A stretch of 64,000 nucleotides of DNA, taken from assembly GCA_002150815.3 (NCBI GenBank), contig NDFF03000181.1, positions 1 to 64,000 of the forward strand. The letters are read 5' to 3'. This document shows, piece after piece, positions 48,441 through 59,471 of the stretch (its first letter is position 1; the number at the start of each line of letters is the position of its first letter). The notes below the pieces were generated by a model, which saw nothing but the letters and a program-made list of their open reading frames with translations, did no database searches and was not told the DNA's origin. The translations under genes and the position numbers were made by a program. Source of the DNA: Grammothele lineata. Lineage: Eukaryota; Basidiomycota; Agaricomycetes; Polyporales; Polyporaceae.

Positions 48441-49822
48441 TTATACCTTGATGTGCGCCTCGATCCACGACGCGTATTCCTCTATGACCTGAACAGGAAT
48501 ATCTCCTTCGTCATGGAGTAGATCGTGGAAAGCACTCTCCAGTAGTAAACCCTACGTGAGCGCGTGAAGCCTATGTTGTACACGCGCTGCACACTCACCT
48601 CGTAGGCGACGAATCTCTTGTCGTCAATGTCGACTGCGTCGAAAAACTCACGTCCTGCCTCCGGCGAGTTGATCTACGAGATACTGAGTGACACTATCTC
48701 GAACTTCTCTGCGGCGGGCGGGATGAGCGGCTCACCTTGTCGTAAGTTCCAAACGTGACGAGTAGCTGTATGGTATTGTGTCAACATCCGAACATCTGAA
48801 ACCACCAACAAAAGAGTACTACGTACAGGAAGGTCTTGAGGCCATCGTCGATATGCCTTGTCGAGCAGAAGCGCCTCGCTCTACCATGCAGCGCGCACGG
48901 ATTAGTTATCGCGCTATCACAAACGAAGGTAAGAAAGGTACTCGCATAATGCAGCATGTCGTTAAGCCCTCCCGCTGTGCCGTTCTGCGTGCGCAGAGGA
49001 TCGCTCTTGAGAGCTTCTACTTCTTGGGGGTCGCGCGAGTGCCACTGTGCACGCGCGCGTCACGGTCCTACATCAGAGGCGCCCCTCAGAAAACGACTGC
49101 TCGACGTACCTCCTCCGGCAAATGCTTTCCCGCAGGGAACTCCAGGCCTGGCGCGACACAGCTCAAGCCCCACAGACCCCAGCGTACGAGCGTAGATGCT
49201 GGCTGCCTTTGCCGGAGAAGCGGGGATTGCGCGATGATTCCTGCCACAGGCGTGAGTGCGCGGGAGGATTGTGGGCCGCGCGTCGTGAGCGAGAGTGCGA
49301 GGCTGCCGCCCTGCTCATATACGAAGTGGAGTGTCGGCCGCGCGTGTGTGGTGTGCGCGCGGGCGAAGCGGCGCGGATGAGAGGATGAGTCGCGCGCACT
49401 GAAGCTGAACGGGGTACTGAGGGACGTACCACAGAGAATCCCCACACGAACACTGGCACGCGCGCACCTGGCCACATTCCCGCAACATGAGCAATCCAAT
49501 GTTCAAGGTCGCGCATCTCCTCCGCGCGACGTGTACGTCCATACGCAGCGTCCGGGCTACGATGCACGTCATCGAGCGCCGTACGCCCGAAGCCGCGCTG
49601 GTCGTACGCGAAGACGGCAAAACCGCGCGCAGCGAGCGCAGCGTGGGCGCGAGCGTAGCGCGAGATGTGGTCCGCGAAGCCGTGCAGAAAGAGGAGCGCT
49701 GCGCGCGGTGGGGAGATGCGCGTGGGGTAGGTGCGCGTGTAGAATCGGGGCCCGTCGGGTCCTGGGAGCCATGCTTCGGCGAAGGGGTCGACGTCTGTAG
49801 GGGCGGCGAGTGTAGAAGCCAT
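48441..49822 (-). CDS. Monoacylglycerol-lipase-like alpha/beta hydrolase
   Basis: Spliced model of 7 exons and 320 aa: 49822-49430, 49310-49110, 49044-48946, 48880-48827, 48765-48736, 48673-48599, 48551-48441. The core has LLFLHGFADHISRY (oxyanion HG), YDQRGFGR, and the nucleophile elbow GFSVGG formed only after splicing. The Asp is in FGTYDK and the His in AFHDLLHDE. Size and motifs fit the monoglyceride lipase group, which cleaves monoacylglycerols to fatty acid and glycerol in lipid turnover. The third intron appears to begin GC (GCGAGT at 48945) rather than GT, the only choice that keeps frame and family sequence. It is convergent with the PKS only 199 bp away. It could in principle release the PKS product, but a housekeeping lipase is more likely. 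Confidence 0.88.
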
Positions 49823-50290
49823 GGCGGTGATCGCGGTTGAGGAACGGGAGGTCTGAGGGAGCGATGCGGGGCCGTTCGAGGTCTTTGTACGGGAGGAAGG
49901 TGGGTGGATCTCCGTCTGCGAACGAAACTTTGATATACAGGAACACTTTAGCATTCCGCGTGCCTGTGTACAAGGCGCGCAGCGTAGTTCAATGCACATT
50001 GATGGATGCTGCACGCCCGCAAATCTGTGAGGACCACATCACTGACATCAGTGTGATGATCTCGCTGCCCGAGCTCTCTGGATTCTGGAATCCATCAACC
50101 TCGTGCAGGGTATCGCACGTGATCGATGGACAAGACTTAAGACGTCGACTCTGGATGTTCAGGGTCGGCGAGCGATGGGTGGAGGCACAGTACGGTGCTT
50201 GGGTGCCATAATGGCGTTATTACGATTATGCGTGTATACACTAAGAGAGCTGTGAGAAGCGACACGTTGACCACGACAATATATCGAACT
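49823..50290. other. Intergenic, upstream of the hydrolase
   Basis: 468 bp between the hydrolase start and the end of the kinase gene. No feature recognised. Confidence 0.45.
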
Positions 50291-52283
50291 TCACTTGCGT
50301 CCCTTGTCCACTTCCTCTGGCGGCGGTAGGTCGAACTCGACGTTATACCTCCCATACAAACTCAAGAAGCACCCGAGACCCTGGTGGACTTCGAGCTCGT
50401 ACGGCTCGAGCGGGAATGACTCGCCGTCGATGGAGAGGAATCCAGTTGGAGACGCAGGCTCGACGCGGTACGCGTACGCTTTGTAGTAGTGTTGCTGGTG
50501 CAGGGACGCAGGTATGAGTAAGGAGCAGATAGACGACGAAGGGAGAAGTAGCCTTACCACGTCCATCCAGAAGGGCTTTCCGAGCGCTGCACCTTCGATG
50601 ACCTTAAGCAAGGACATCCGTGATCGCTGTGAGACGAAGTCAGACTTAGAGCAGGGACGGCGCGACGGGGTTCGAAGATGCTCACATGCTCGTGGAGGAC
50701 CACATCGATCATCCCGTCGCGCGGGAGTGAGACCGGAAACTGGATGAAATCCGACGTAATGTACGGGCCTTTGCCGGCGAGCATGTACGTGTACGGCTTG
50801 TCGAAGGTGACCCAGCCATCTTTGCTGACGTCGGGCCCGATGTGCTTCAGCGGAGGCAGACCGGTGTAGTCCGACGGCGGGGCGGTCGTGCTGTGGGGTG
50901 TCTCCGTAGCGCGGCGAGCTGCCTTCAGGTCTCCGACCATCTTCTCCTTGTCGTTATGTGCGATTTTCATGGAGATCTTGACAGGACAAGGCTTGTGCTT
51001 GAAGAGAACTGGGAAACGTCAGTACGTACGTCGTTCGCGCGATAATGGGCGGACTACTCACCATGATAGATGAACCCAAGAATGAAGCGCCTAAAGAACA
51101 CAGTTGAGCGAGCGGGCCGAATGTCAGCCTACGGAGACGTACTGATCGCCTATCCACCGAAGGGGTTCGGTACCGAGATCGACGTCTGCTATGATCCCCA
51201 AAGACTGAGACATGAACGAGATGTATCGCTTTCCCCCCTGCAAGATAGAAAAGAGGTCGACGTCCATAGGCCTCCCTGGATATGGCCATGATTAGTTCCA
51301 CCATCTCACAACGACGTGCCTGGAACATACCTTTGATAGCGTTGAGTGCCGCGACTGACACATCCTTTCCTTCCTACTGGGCATGTGAGACGCGTTGATC
51401 AATTACGAAACAACGACACGTACCTCTGCGCCCATGAGGTTCAGGGCTAGTCCATTTCCTGAGCCTGCGGGGATGGGGGCGATAGGGAGACGGAACGCCT
51501 TGCCTGGTTCAGCGTGAGACGCATAGCCGTTCAAGATCTCGTAGACGAGGCCGTCTCCCGACACCACCACCACGGCGTCGTAATCGTCGAGTACCAGCTT
51601 CTGCGCCTCTTCTTGGGCGTGCTTATGATGTGTTGTGACTGGAGATCGTCGTCGCTCTCATTCAGTGCATACTGAGACTACGACCAGAGCACCGTACGCA
51701 CCGGTCAAGTCAACTTGGCACTTGGCAGCTTTGAATATTGGATCAACGATCTTGTGGTAGAGTGCGGTGGACTTTCCCTGGGACGCCGTCAGGAGGGACA
51801 GCGGTGATGTTGACAGGGCAATGCACACGTACAGGTCCACTACGAGGGTTGATAAACACCTTGAACCGCCGGCCCGGGCTGACGCCTCAGAGGGGATGAG
51901 ACAGAGGAAGGTAAGATATGTGCGTGAAGACCTACCTGTGTATGCCACCGACATAACCGCCTCCGCGAAGGCCAATGCGCTCTCCTTCTCCTTCTCCGAG
52001 ACCTGTTCTCTGACGCATACGAGACTCAGAGATGTCGAAGGCTTCGTGTTCGCAAGTAGCGAGACAGTGAAGATATCCCCGTCAAGCTCAGCCCACAACA
52101 CGTTCCGGAGGATGGTCTTCTGAAGCTTGGACAAATTCTCTATGCGGTCGTTAGGGGTCGTCTCTGGTGGGGAGTACGCATACACTCACTTTCAGAAGGG
52201 CGTTCCACTACTATCTCCGTGTCCGTGATTGAGAATTTGGAAGCAGTTGCGCCGGTGCCAAGGATGAGATTGTGGGTGGCCAT
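50291..52283 (-). CDS. Sphingoid long-chain-base kinase (DAG-kinase fold)
   Basis: Spliced model of 11 exons and 477 aa: 52283-52190, 52139-51936, 51885-51833, 51777-51702, 51638-51424, 51364-51331, 51275-51143, 51090-51062, 51008-50686, 50626-50558, 50494-50291. The diacylglycerol-kinase catalytic domain starts KVFINPRSGPGKS and has VVVVSGDGLVYEILNGY (the SGDG nucleotide motif) and PIPAGSGNGLA. The C-terminal lobe shows GGKRYISFMSQSLGIIADVD and LGTEPLRWIGDQRF. The end reads GFLSIDGESFPLEPYE and EVHQGLG, typical of Lcb4/sphingosine kinase. The enzyme phosphorylates sphingoid bases to their 1-phosphates at membranes. It is a housekeeping gene that probably marks the right border of the polyketide locus. 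Confidence 0.93.
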
Positions 52284-53067
52284 TTTCGATGAAGAGCGTG
52301 GCAGGTGCTAAGACGGCTTGAATTCTGACCAGAGCAGGCGACAGTACGCTGGGTGGACGACGGGGGTAAAACAGTAAACTCATATTCAGCGCAGAGTGGT
52401 TCCATGGTGAGGGCGAGAATAGAAAGAAGTTGAGGAGGGTGATACGCTTCGCTCGCGCGCTGGGCGTTCTGGTCAGAGGAGGCCGCCCGCGCTCGCGAAT
52501 TTCGTTGATGGGCGCCCGTGAGCGTGAGGCTACGCGTGACGTAACGCGTTTTGAGGACGTGTCTCGCGTCATCGTCACGCCTACCTCATTCGAGGGCCGG
52601 GTCCCCGTCCTACCAATCACGACGACTGAGCACACTTCGACTCAAGACCATCGCCGTCTGATCAGTCTTCAAAGCTCATAGGTGGGACTATCAGTTCCTT
52701 AGGGTCCCACAGAAGCCACTACGAAACGCCTTGAAGGTGATGGCGCGCGCCGGGTCGCGGAACTTCGCGAGCGCTGCGCCCGCGGCAGTCGTCTGGTGTC
52801 GCAACGTATCGGTATGTACAGGCGCGGCGGAGCATCTCAGCGCTGATGCCATGCACGCGATAGAACCGTCCCTAGGAACAGCCTTCTCCCTGTTTTCTAA
52901 CATTGAAAAACCAACACATAGTCCATCCTCTAGGGGATCGCCTCACTGGACTAAGTACATCTCACAGTAAGTACCAAGCACAATCGACTTCGAAGACTTC
53001 TCAGAGAGATTACAAGTGAGGGAAACTGTAGCATAGATATACATACGAGAGTCGATGCGAAGAAGCG
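52284..53067. other. Intergenic, kinase promoter and 3' flank of DUF6534 copy 7
   Basis: 784 bp. No coding sequence or repeat recognised. Confidence 0.45.
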
Positions 53068-55352
53068 TCAATCGCCCTTGCGGGCGGGCGCCGCCCTCCA
53101 GCCTCTCATCTTTCCTGGAGTTCCCGCCTCCGCGTCCTTCGATAAACTATTCGGCGAGTCTAGGTCAGGCTCCGATTGCAGACCTTCCGTGCCGAAAGAC
53201 GTCAAAGAATACGACTTTCTTCGGCCTTCGCTGACACCGTCGCCCTCGACGACCTCTTGAAGGACCTGGATGTTGATGTTGGGCGGCGGCCCGAGATCCC
53301 TGCTCTAGATAGTGAAAGGTCATTGAAGAGGGGGTGACGCGCGGCGAGCCAGGCTAGGAAGTACCTGAGGAAGGTTCCATCGCTCGGCGTTGGCGATACG
53401 CGTCGCGCGCGAGATGCAGTGCGGGCCCAGAGTGCCGGCGTCCAGGATGCCCATCCCACGGCTGACCATGAGTTTTCTGGAGTTAAGGCTGCAGGAGATC
53501 GATTATGAGTCATCGGAAGGGCAGCGCGGTATATAGTGCGACGACGTACACACTCAGGAGACAGTTTGCGTACACTGCATTGGGACGATGAGTCAGGGTA
53601 CGCAAGACAAGTAGACGAAATGCTTACATCTCAAAGTGATCGTCGAATTTGCAGCCCAAAATAGCGTGCGGGGAAGACTGACAGCCTAGGGAGAAGACGT
53701 GAAACGCTGAGTAGTCCGACTAATGCATGCTCTTACGAGTATTAGAGATACAATGTCTGATATACTGCAAATAAACGATGGTAAGACGTCATTCAAACAG
53801 CTCTTCTGTAGAACATACACAATGAGGAGTCCTAGCGACTAGTCAGAGATGGAGCGGAACAGAACGCGATTCCGGGACAACGCACCTGTGTTAACAACAT
53901 ATAGAATAAACGAGTCGACGATCGAGTCGCCACTGTGGGAGTTGAGGTCGTCAGTGAATTTTATTATAGTTGCGGTTAGGCCCCGCAGAAACGTACATGT
54001 GGATGCCTGTTTGGCTCCGTGCTGCAGCGACAAGAATGGCGCCGGACAAGATGATGCCGGACAAGGTCGCAGACCCAAACGTCAGAGAGATGAGCCACTG
54101 TACAACGTTGTACAGTTGAGCAATCGAATGACAGAGCACCGAGGGATGATTCACGTACGAGGTTTCTTCCCAGGAAGCCGATAGATGTAGAAGTAAACCT
54201 GGGTGATATGACCGGATGGTCAATCACGCTGTCCGGTTGACAATATCGAGTAGAGGACGTACGCGTGGACTGTAATCACTGGGGTGACTCTATCAGAGGC
54301 GCATCGTATCGTGCCAGAGATGCGAGTACTCACAGATCCCACATGCTGCGCACACGCAAGGAGTAAGTCCGCCCAGCGCTCGGTACGTGGCTACCGGGCT
54401 GACTCACCAAGCGTTACGAGAAGACAAAGACCCTATGTATATCAAGCATAAGGATAGCCATCCCGATCGTTCGAAGACGCGAACGCTTACGGCCAACATA
54501 GCGACCATGGCGTACTTGTACGACACTGTGCCACACGTTAACACCTCGATAGCGTAGTAGCTATGATGAGACGTGTACGTACTGAGAGATACACGCCGAG
54601 CGAAGAATCTGTAGAATCTCAGTCAGGACTGCTCTGGACGTCAGGCTGACTGAGCTCACATTTGTGATATCACGTGTATCAAGCCCTAAGAGTGCATTAG
54701 TATTCATGAAGCGCAACCGATTACTATACACGCACTCCGATCACAGGCGTAAGCTGAGAAAGCCGAGGCAAAGTCAGACGATGAGTGCATAACGTGCTCA
54801 ACAGCTCTTACGTTGAACGACCTGCGTGGCATTTACTTTAACGCGACGAAATTGTACATCTACCAAAGGATATGCTTACCATACAACCTCGAGAGAAGAA
54901 TTGCCGTAGTTGACGACGAGGAGGACGTATCTGCAAGCTGTGAGATCCTCAGCACCTGCGAGAGAAAATAGAGACGGACGCAGCATGCATAGTGAACGCC
55001 ACTTGTAGAGTTTCGAGGAGTCTGAGATGGGTTATATGGGGTACGTGGCGGGGACGACGGTAACGCTTACATCAACGCTACGACCTAGATCAATAGCCTT
55101 AACGAAGTCCTCGAGAAAATCCTGAAATGACTCACCATAGCACGCATGAGGAGGGGATCAGAGGCGTGGGCACGCATATACCGGTGCCCTTGCTGCAAGC
55201 TGACGCCATACAGGCTATCGGTAATACGTCAGGCTTATTAAAGAGACATCGAAAGGAAATACTCACATGAAACTAATGAAAATCCCCACTAATGCGACTC
55301 CATACGTCAGGTTCAGGTCTCCCGAGAGGGACGCGACACTGGAGGGTGCCAT
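53068..55352 (-). CDS. DUF6534-type multi-pass membrane protein (copy 7)
   Basis: Spliced model of 22 exons and 370 aa, start ATG 55352-55350, exon 1 55352-55267, last exons 53488-53365 and 53304-53068. Internal lengths are 79, 14, 42, 51, 10, 18, 26, 26, 35, 25, 12, 16, 40, 101, 47, 13, 28, 58, 25. The N-terminus LNLTYGVALVGIFIS is a diverged form of the family signature. Later landmarks: LYGVSLQQGHRY, QIFFARRVS and WLISLTFGSATLSGII. The tail has ERWNLPQ and PPNINIQV, the same class as copies 1, 5 and 8, followed by a Ser-rich and basic end. All junctions stay in frame. Function unknown. Confidence 0.87.
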
Positions 55353-55537
55353 GCCGTCGAGGGTCCGAGGAGGCAACTGGGGTGCATGAGGGCCGCTAAA
55401 TGAGAAGGCGCGTAAAAGGCAAATTGACTGTGTCAGCACAACGCCTCTCGAACCATTGGGTGGGGCCGTGAACGCTGTAGCTGCGGAGACTGACCAGGCA
55501 AGCCGACTGTAGACGTTATCATTAGAGTGGACGCCGT

Positions 55538-56131
55538 TCACCGAGTGCTATACCATCGTCCTGTTTCTCCATTGCAGGTGCCAGTCACATTCTTCACGAC
55601 GACGAGGTTGCTTTCTCTTGGCAAGAAATGCGTTTCCGAAGTGCGAGAGTCGTAAAATGTCAATGTTTCTACATCAAGACTCGATGACCACATGTGCTTA
55701 CCGACAAGGTTCGTCGTCTCAGCCGTGCGGCCAGTGGAGTAGTTACGGAAGTCGTAAGATGTGGTACGATGAGTCTTGAGGGACAGCTTGTAGCATTGTA
55801 AGAGACGACTTGATTTGAGAAGTCTCCTTCGTCGCTGGCATGATTGGTGAAGAAGCAGCCCGCGAAACTGGTGTTGGCCACCCAAGCCAACACCACGCAG
55901 GCGACACAGCGCGCCTGCCAGCAGTATGTCAATATTTGAGAAACGGGCGACCGACATGAGATCGAAGATACGGACAAGACGCGCAACAGGGATGTTCGGG
56001 AGTTGAGACCGATCGTTGCGGGCGTCATCGGCTCTGGTCTCCGCGACTGGCGTCTGATCCCTTTCCAGTTGCTTGCGTAAGCGAATGACGTCATTGCCAA
56101 CTCCGTCGACCCTCGCTCTCACCGGGGGCAT
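55538..56131 (-). CDS. Unrecognised open frame of 197 codons
   Basis: This intronless minus-strand frame starts MPPVRARVDGVGNDVIRLRK and has a charged, helical N-terminal third. It then reads LPNIPVARLVRIFDLMSV, which faintly recalls an F-box, and continues into low-complexity Arg-rich sequence. A second long frame overlaps it. I cannot assign a family. It could be a small orphan gene, the first exon of a longer gene, or chance. Confidence 0.25.
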   Translation of the reverse strand: MPPVRARVDGVGNDVIRLRKQLERDQTPVAETRADDARNDRSQLPNIPVARLVRIFDLMSVARFSNIDILLAGALCRLRGVGLGGQHQFRGLLLHQSCQRRRRLLKSSRLLQCYKLSLKTHRTTSYDFRNYSTGRTAETTNLVGKHMWSSSLDVETLTFYDSRTSETHFLPRESNLVVVKNVTGTCNGETGRWYSTR

Positions 56132-56279
56132 TGATGAATGATTCAGTCGTAATCATTTTGGCGTCACGTTAGGGATACTTACGTTGCTAATTTTGTGATG
56201 CTAGACGGAGCATTGATAACGCACTATTAATTCACAATAAGTTTTTCTAGCGTGTTACGGGTGGAATCACCACCAGGCT

Positions 56280-56482
56280 CACGCATGCAGCATGGTAAGT
56301 GCCAATTGCGTTTTGCGCGGTTTTCGCGTTTCACTCAATTAGCACGCATAAAAACGCGTCTCACGCAAGGCTCACGCAGACATCATATTTTGTCAGACAA
56401 TTCGTTTTGTCGAGCGGTTCACGCATGCATCATCAGTCATGTCAGTCATGTGATTCCTGCGTGCCGCAGCGCGTTTCACGCA
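56280..56482 (+). repeat. Cluster of six CACGCA motifs
   Basis: CACGCA occurs at 56280, 56343, 56362, 56373, 56420 and 56477. Five of the six are part of TCACGCA. A CACGCG variant follows near 56502. This is far above the chance rate for 200 bp. The reverse complement TGCGTG(A) faces the minus-strand gene start at 55352. It could be a regulatory array or a degenerate short repeat. Confidence 0.6.
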
Positions 56483-56796
56483 GGAGTCATTGTAAGTATT
56501 GCACGCGTAAAGTCTACGTGCAACTACGTGTCTCACTCGACAATGCCCCCGGTGTCTGCCTTCGGACTCTGACGAACTCAATGCTCCTCCCGCTATGAGA
56601 GACGAGAGATTTTGCACAGGTGAGAAATACAACCGTACGGCTACGTCGCATGAACACGCAGGCCTAGTAGAGATGACGAAGTACGTCACTCCGAGTCCTA
56701 CTTGCGTTGTCGTCGTCATCCAACGCCACTGACAGTATAGTACGTCCCATTGAGCACATAAAGCGAAGAGGATTCTGAAAGTATTGAATCTAAATC

Positions 56797-58282
56797 TTAA
56801 ACCGTACTCTTCGTGTCCTGCACTTTTTCCTGTCGGCGTATGTCGAACACTGCCTCCACTTGGCCACCCTCAGACATCCCCTCTTCTCGAACTCTGACAT
56901 CCCCAAGTTCACCGCCATGAAGTCGAATCACCTTTCCTCTTGTCTGCCTAGAACCAGCTGACGTCATCTCATAAGACGAGTACGAGTACGTACGCTCTCT
57001 AAATTCCATCGTTGTGATGTTGCTCACAACTCTCGAACGTGTGATTTCGTCGTGCAATGTGATCTTTAAGCAGACTAAAATGATGATGGCCGTCGGATAG
57101 ATTCCCTGTACGAGAACTATCAGTGCTGCTGTTTGTCTAGTTTGATCGACAATCCGCTTACAGTTAGACTGTTCAGCATGTCTATGACCACATAGATACC
57201 TTCGTCGTCTGCAAGGAAGAGGCAGAGGGCGGCAATCTGCGACCGCCCTCTCTTCGTCGGATCGTGTTCGAATAAACGAGTCAATTTGTCGGGCTTACCA
57301 AAGCAATGCAGTACAAGGAACCCGACTCGATGATAACATAGAGCACGCTAGAATTTCTTCTTGCAGTATCGTTGAGATGCTCTATTTTCGGCGTGTGTGA
57401 GTACAACCTAAGGCGTTCAGTGTGAGTTAAACGTCGCTTTGTAGCTCAAGAAAAATTTACCAAGCCTTCCGTGATATCATGACTACGGAGTAGAGATTCG
57501 ATATGCACGTCATAGCCCCAAACACCGAAAACCAGATTGCTGTGCTGCCCCCGAATAGCCCTCCGGGCGGCAGCCGCGCCAAAGAAATCACCATGCCGGT
57601 TCCAGAGACTGAGACGCAACATATGTGAGCTGCATTGTTACGCGAAACTATTGGAGTGTAGAATGGACTTACCGAGACCGCCGGTGATGCATACCACGGG
57701 GAAGACGAGCACCCGCCAGTCCTTTCTCCACAGCACCCATGTCCTCCAACAGACAATGCTGTCTCCTACGATGCACTGTACAATGATCAGTACGCAACTC
57801 ACACAATCACACAGATAGGCAGTGTGTGGCAACTCACATTGAGCATTTGGAGCATATTCTGTAGCCAATTAAGAGGGTTCCCTTGCTCGCTGAGAATGGT
57901 GAGCCCGCCTTCGATTGCGTGCTGGTCAAAGAAGGCTATGAAAGTGACTCTGAATCCCGCCACTATGTGAATGGTGCTCATGCAGTACATGAGCAGGGTG
58001 AGCGCAATCATGACGAGGTTTGTAGGTTCTATCCTCCGGGAGGGCCGCTTTCGACTACAAAATTTGTTAAAGTATATTGCTCAGCGCAGTGGTCCCAGAC
58101 TTGCGACGTCATAGTGAATCACATACAGGAGTAGGTACATCGCTCCGCATGACATAACAGTGTGCACGCCTGGTAGTTGTTAACACCGTATATTAACGCT
58201 CAAATGCAGGGTCATACGCACCATGCAGAATTGCGTCGCAGAGAATTGCCACAAGGAAAGCTTTCTGAAGGGAGATGGCCAT
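56797..58282 (-). CDS. Uncharacterised 7-TM membrane protein of an Agaricomycete family
   Basis: Multi-exon model, start ATG 58282-58280, stop at 56799-56797. The first exons are 58282-58222, 58169-58127, 58054-57838 and 57775-57673, followed by four more. Landmarks: ILHGVHTVMSCGAMYLLL, then MIALTLLMYCMSTIHIVAGF, FIAFFDQHAIEGG, GDSIVCWRTWVLWRKDWRVL, SSVLYVIIESGSLYCIAL and GIYPTAIIILVCLK. About seven hydrophobic segments precede a charged cytosolic tail. Many mushroom genomes encode proteins with this GD.IVxWRTWVLW pattern, but I know no assigned function. It is distinct from DUF6534: the exon ladder and motifs differ. It is inserted between DUF6534 copies 7 and 8 on the same strand. Confidence 0.82.
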
Positions 58283-59471
58283 GTGAGAAGGAGGCACAAG
58301 CGAGACGCACTGGAGAGAGATAATGTCAATAAGCCTTCAACTCCCCCTCGTACAGTGAGTCTACCTAGGAGTGGTATGTACGTGCAGCTGCTGTGTAAAG
58401 ACGCACGCAGAGGTCTTACGGCCGAGCGAGGGAGAGATGAGCTGGTAAGCTGAAGGGATGAGAGATGAACGTAGCTCAGCTATACAAACGCGGCGCTGCC
58501 GGGCATGGGTTGCCGCCGCGGTATTCTAAGGCAATGCTCAAGAACGCGAACACTGCGGCGGGACGGGAATGATGCTGTGGAAAGAATTCAAGAAGCATTC
58601 TGTGTCAGAATTCTGTATATGTGGGAGTATTTTGGAGGGCTACACACTTTATAAAGTAGGTCTCCCACAGGAATCTTGTACAGAAGTTCTAAGTGTGGTC
58701 GACATCATATTCGATATCTGTGAGTGTCTTCCATTGTTCGAAAGAAGCTGAACTTGAAAGTTGATTGCAAGCTCATTCTCATTCCAAATTCGGCACACAA
58801 ACTAAAGCCTGCCGACACCGGCGATAAGCCTTCATAAGAGCAATATTTAGCATGCGGTGAAGTCGCAAATGTCGCAAAATAGTTGAAATGATTTCAACGT
58901 TCGTGCTGGTTTGCGCAATGATAATCAAGTGGGGACAACGCTGAACGTGGCAGGCTGCCAAGCTCGACACCTTCCCCGCCCCTCCAGTTGTCCTCCGGTG
59001 ACCGTATTTCACTCCACACGCTGCGGTTTGGCTCCACAGTACTACTATTCAGGGGGTCTTTCACGCTCAAGTGGTTTTTGACGATCCATTGAGAGCCGGT
59101 TGTCAGATGGGGAGCGTAGAGATTCGAATCCCCATACGAGCACGGTCATCACAGGACGAACAGAAGGTTACCAAATCTTGGTCAGCTGCTCGACACTTGA
59201 CGCGCTTCTTTGTTGCTTCAACGAAGGTTCGCGCTGAAGGCGGCGTACTTGAACGTACGCGCTTGATGAGATGCCACGAGAGGCATGATAAAGCGCGCAT
59301 GAGCTAGATACGGAGAGCGGGTTTCTTGAATCCTACACAGCAAGCACGCGGAGCATAGCAATTAAATTAGACCAATACCAACCAAGGCGTACGTTTTACG
59401 AGCGAGAGCTTCCACAACATATAGGGGCTGTCCAGGCGAAGCGCCGCCATCCGTACCTGTACTGTCAACTC
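58283..59471. other. Intergenic between the 7-TM gene and DUF6534 copy 8
   Basis: 1.19 kb. No gene, repeat or RNA recognised. Confidence 0.45.

Larger units (their letters stand above)
55353..56796. other. Intergenic between DUF6534 copy 7 and the 7-TM gene
   Basis: 1.44 kb. It contains a 197-codon minus-strand frame (56131-55538) of unknown status and a dense cluster of CACGCA motifs (56280-56482). Both are listed separately. Confidence 0.5.
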
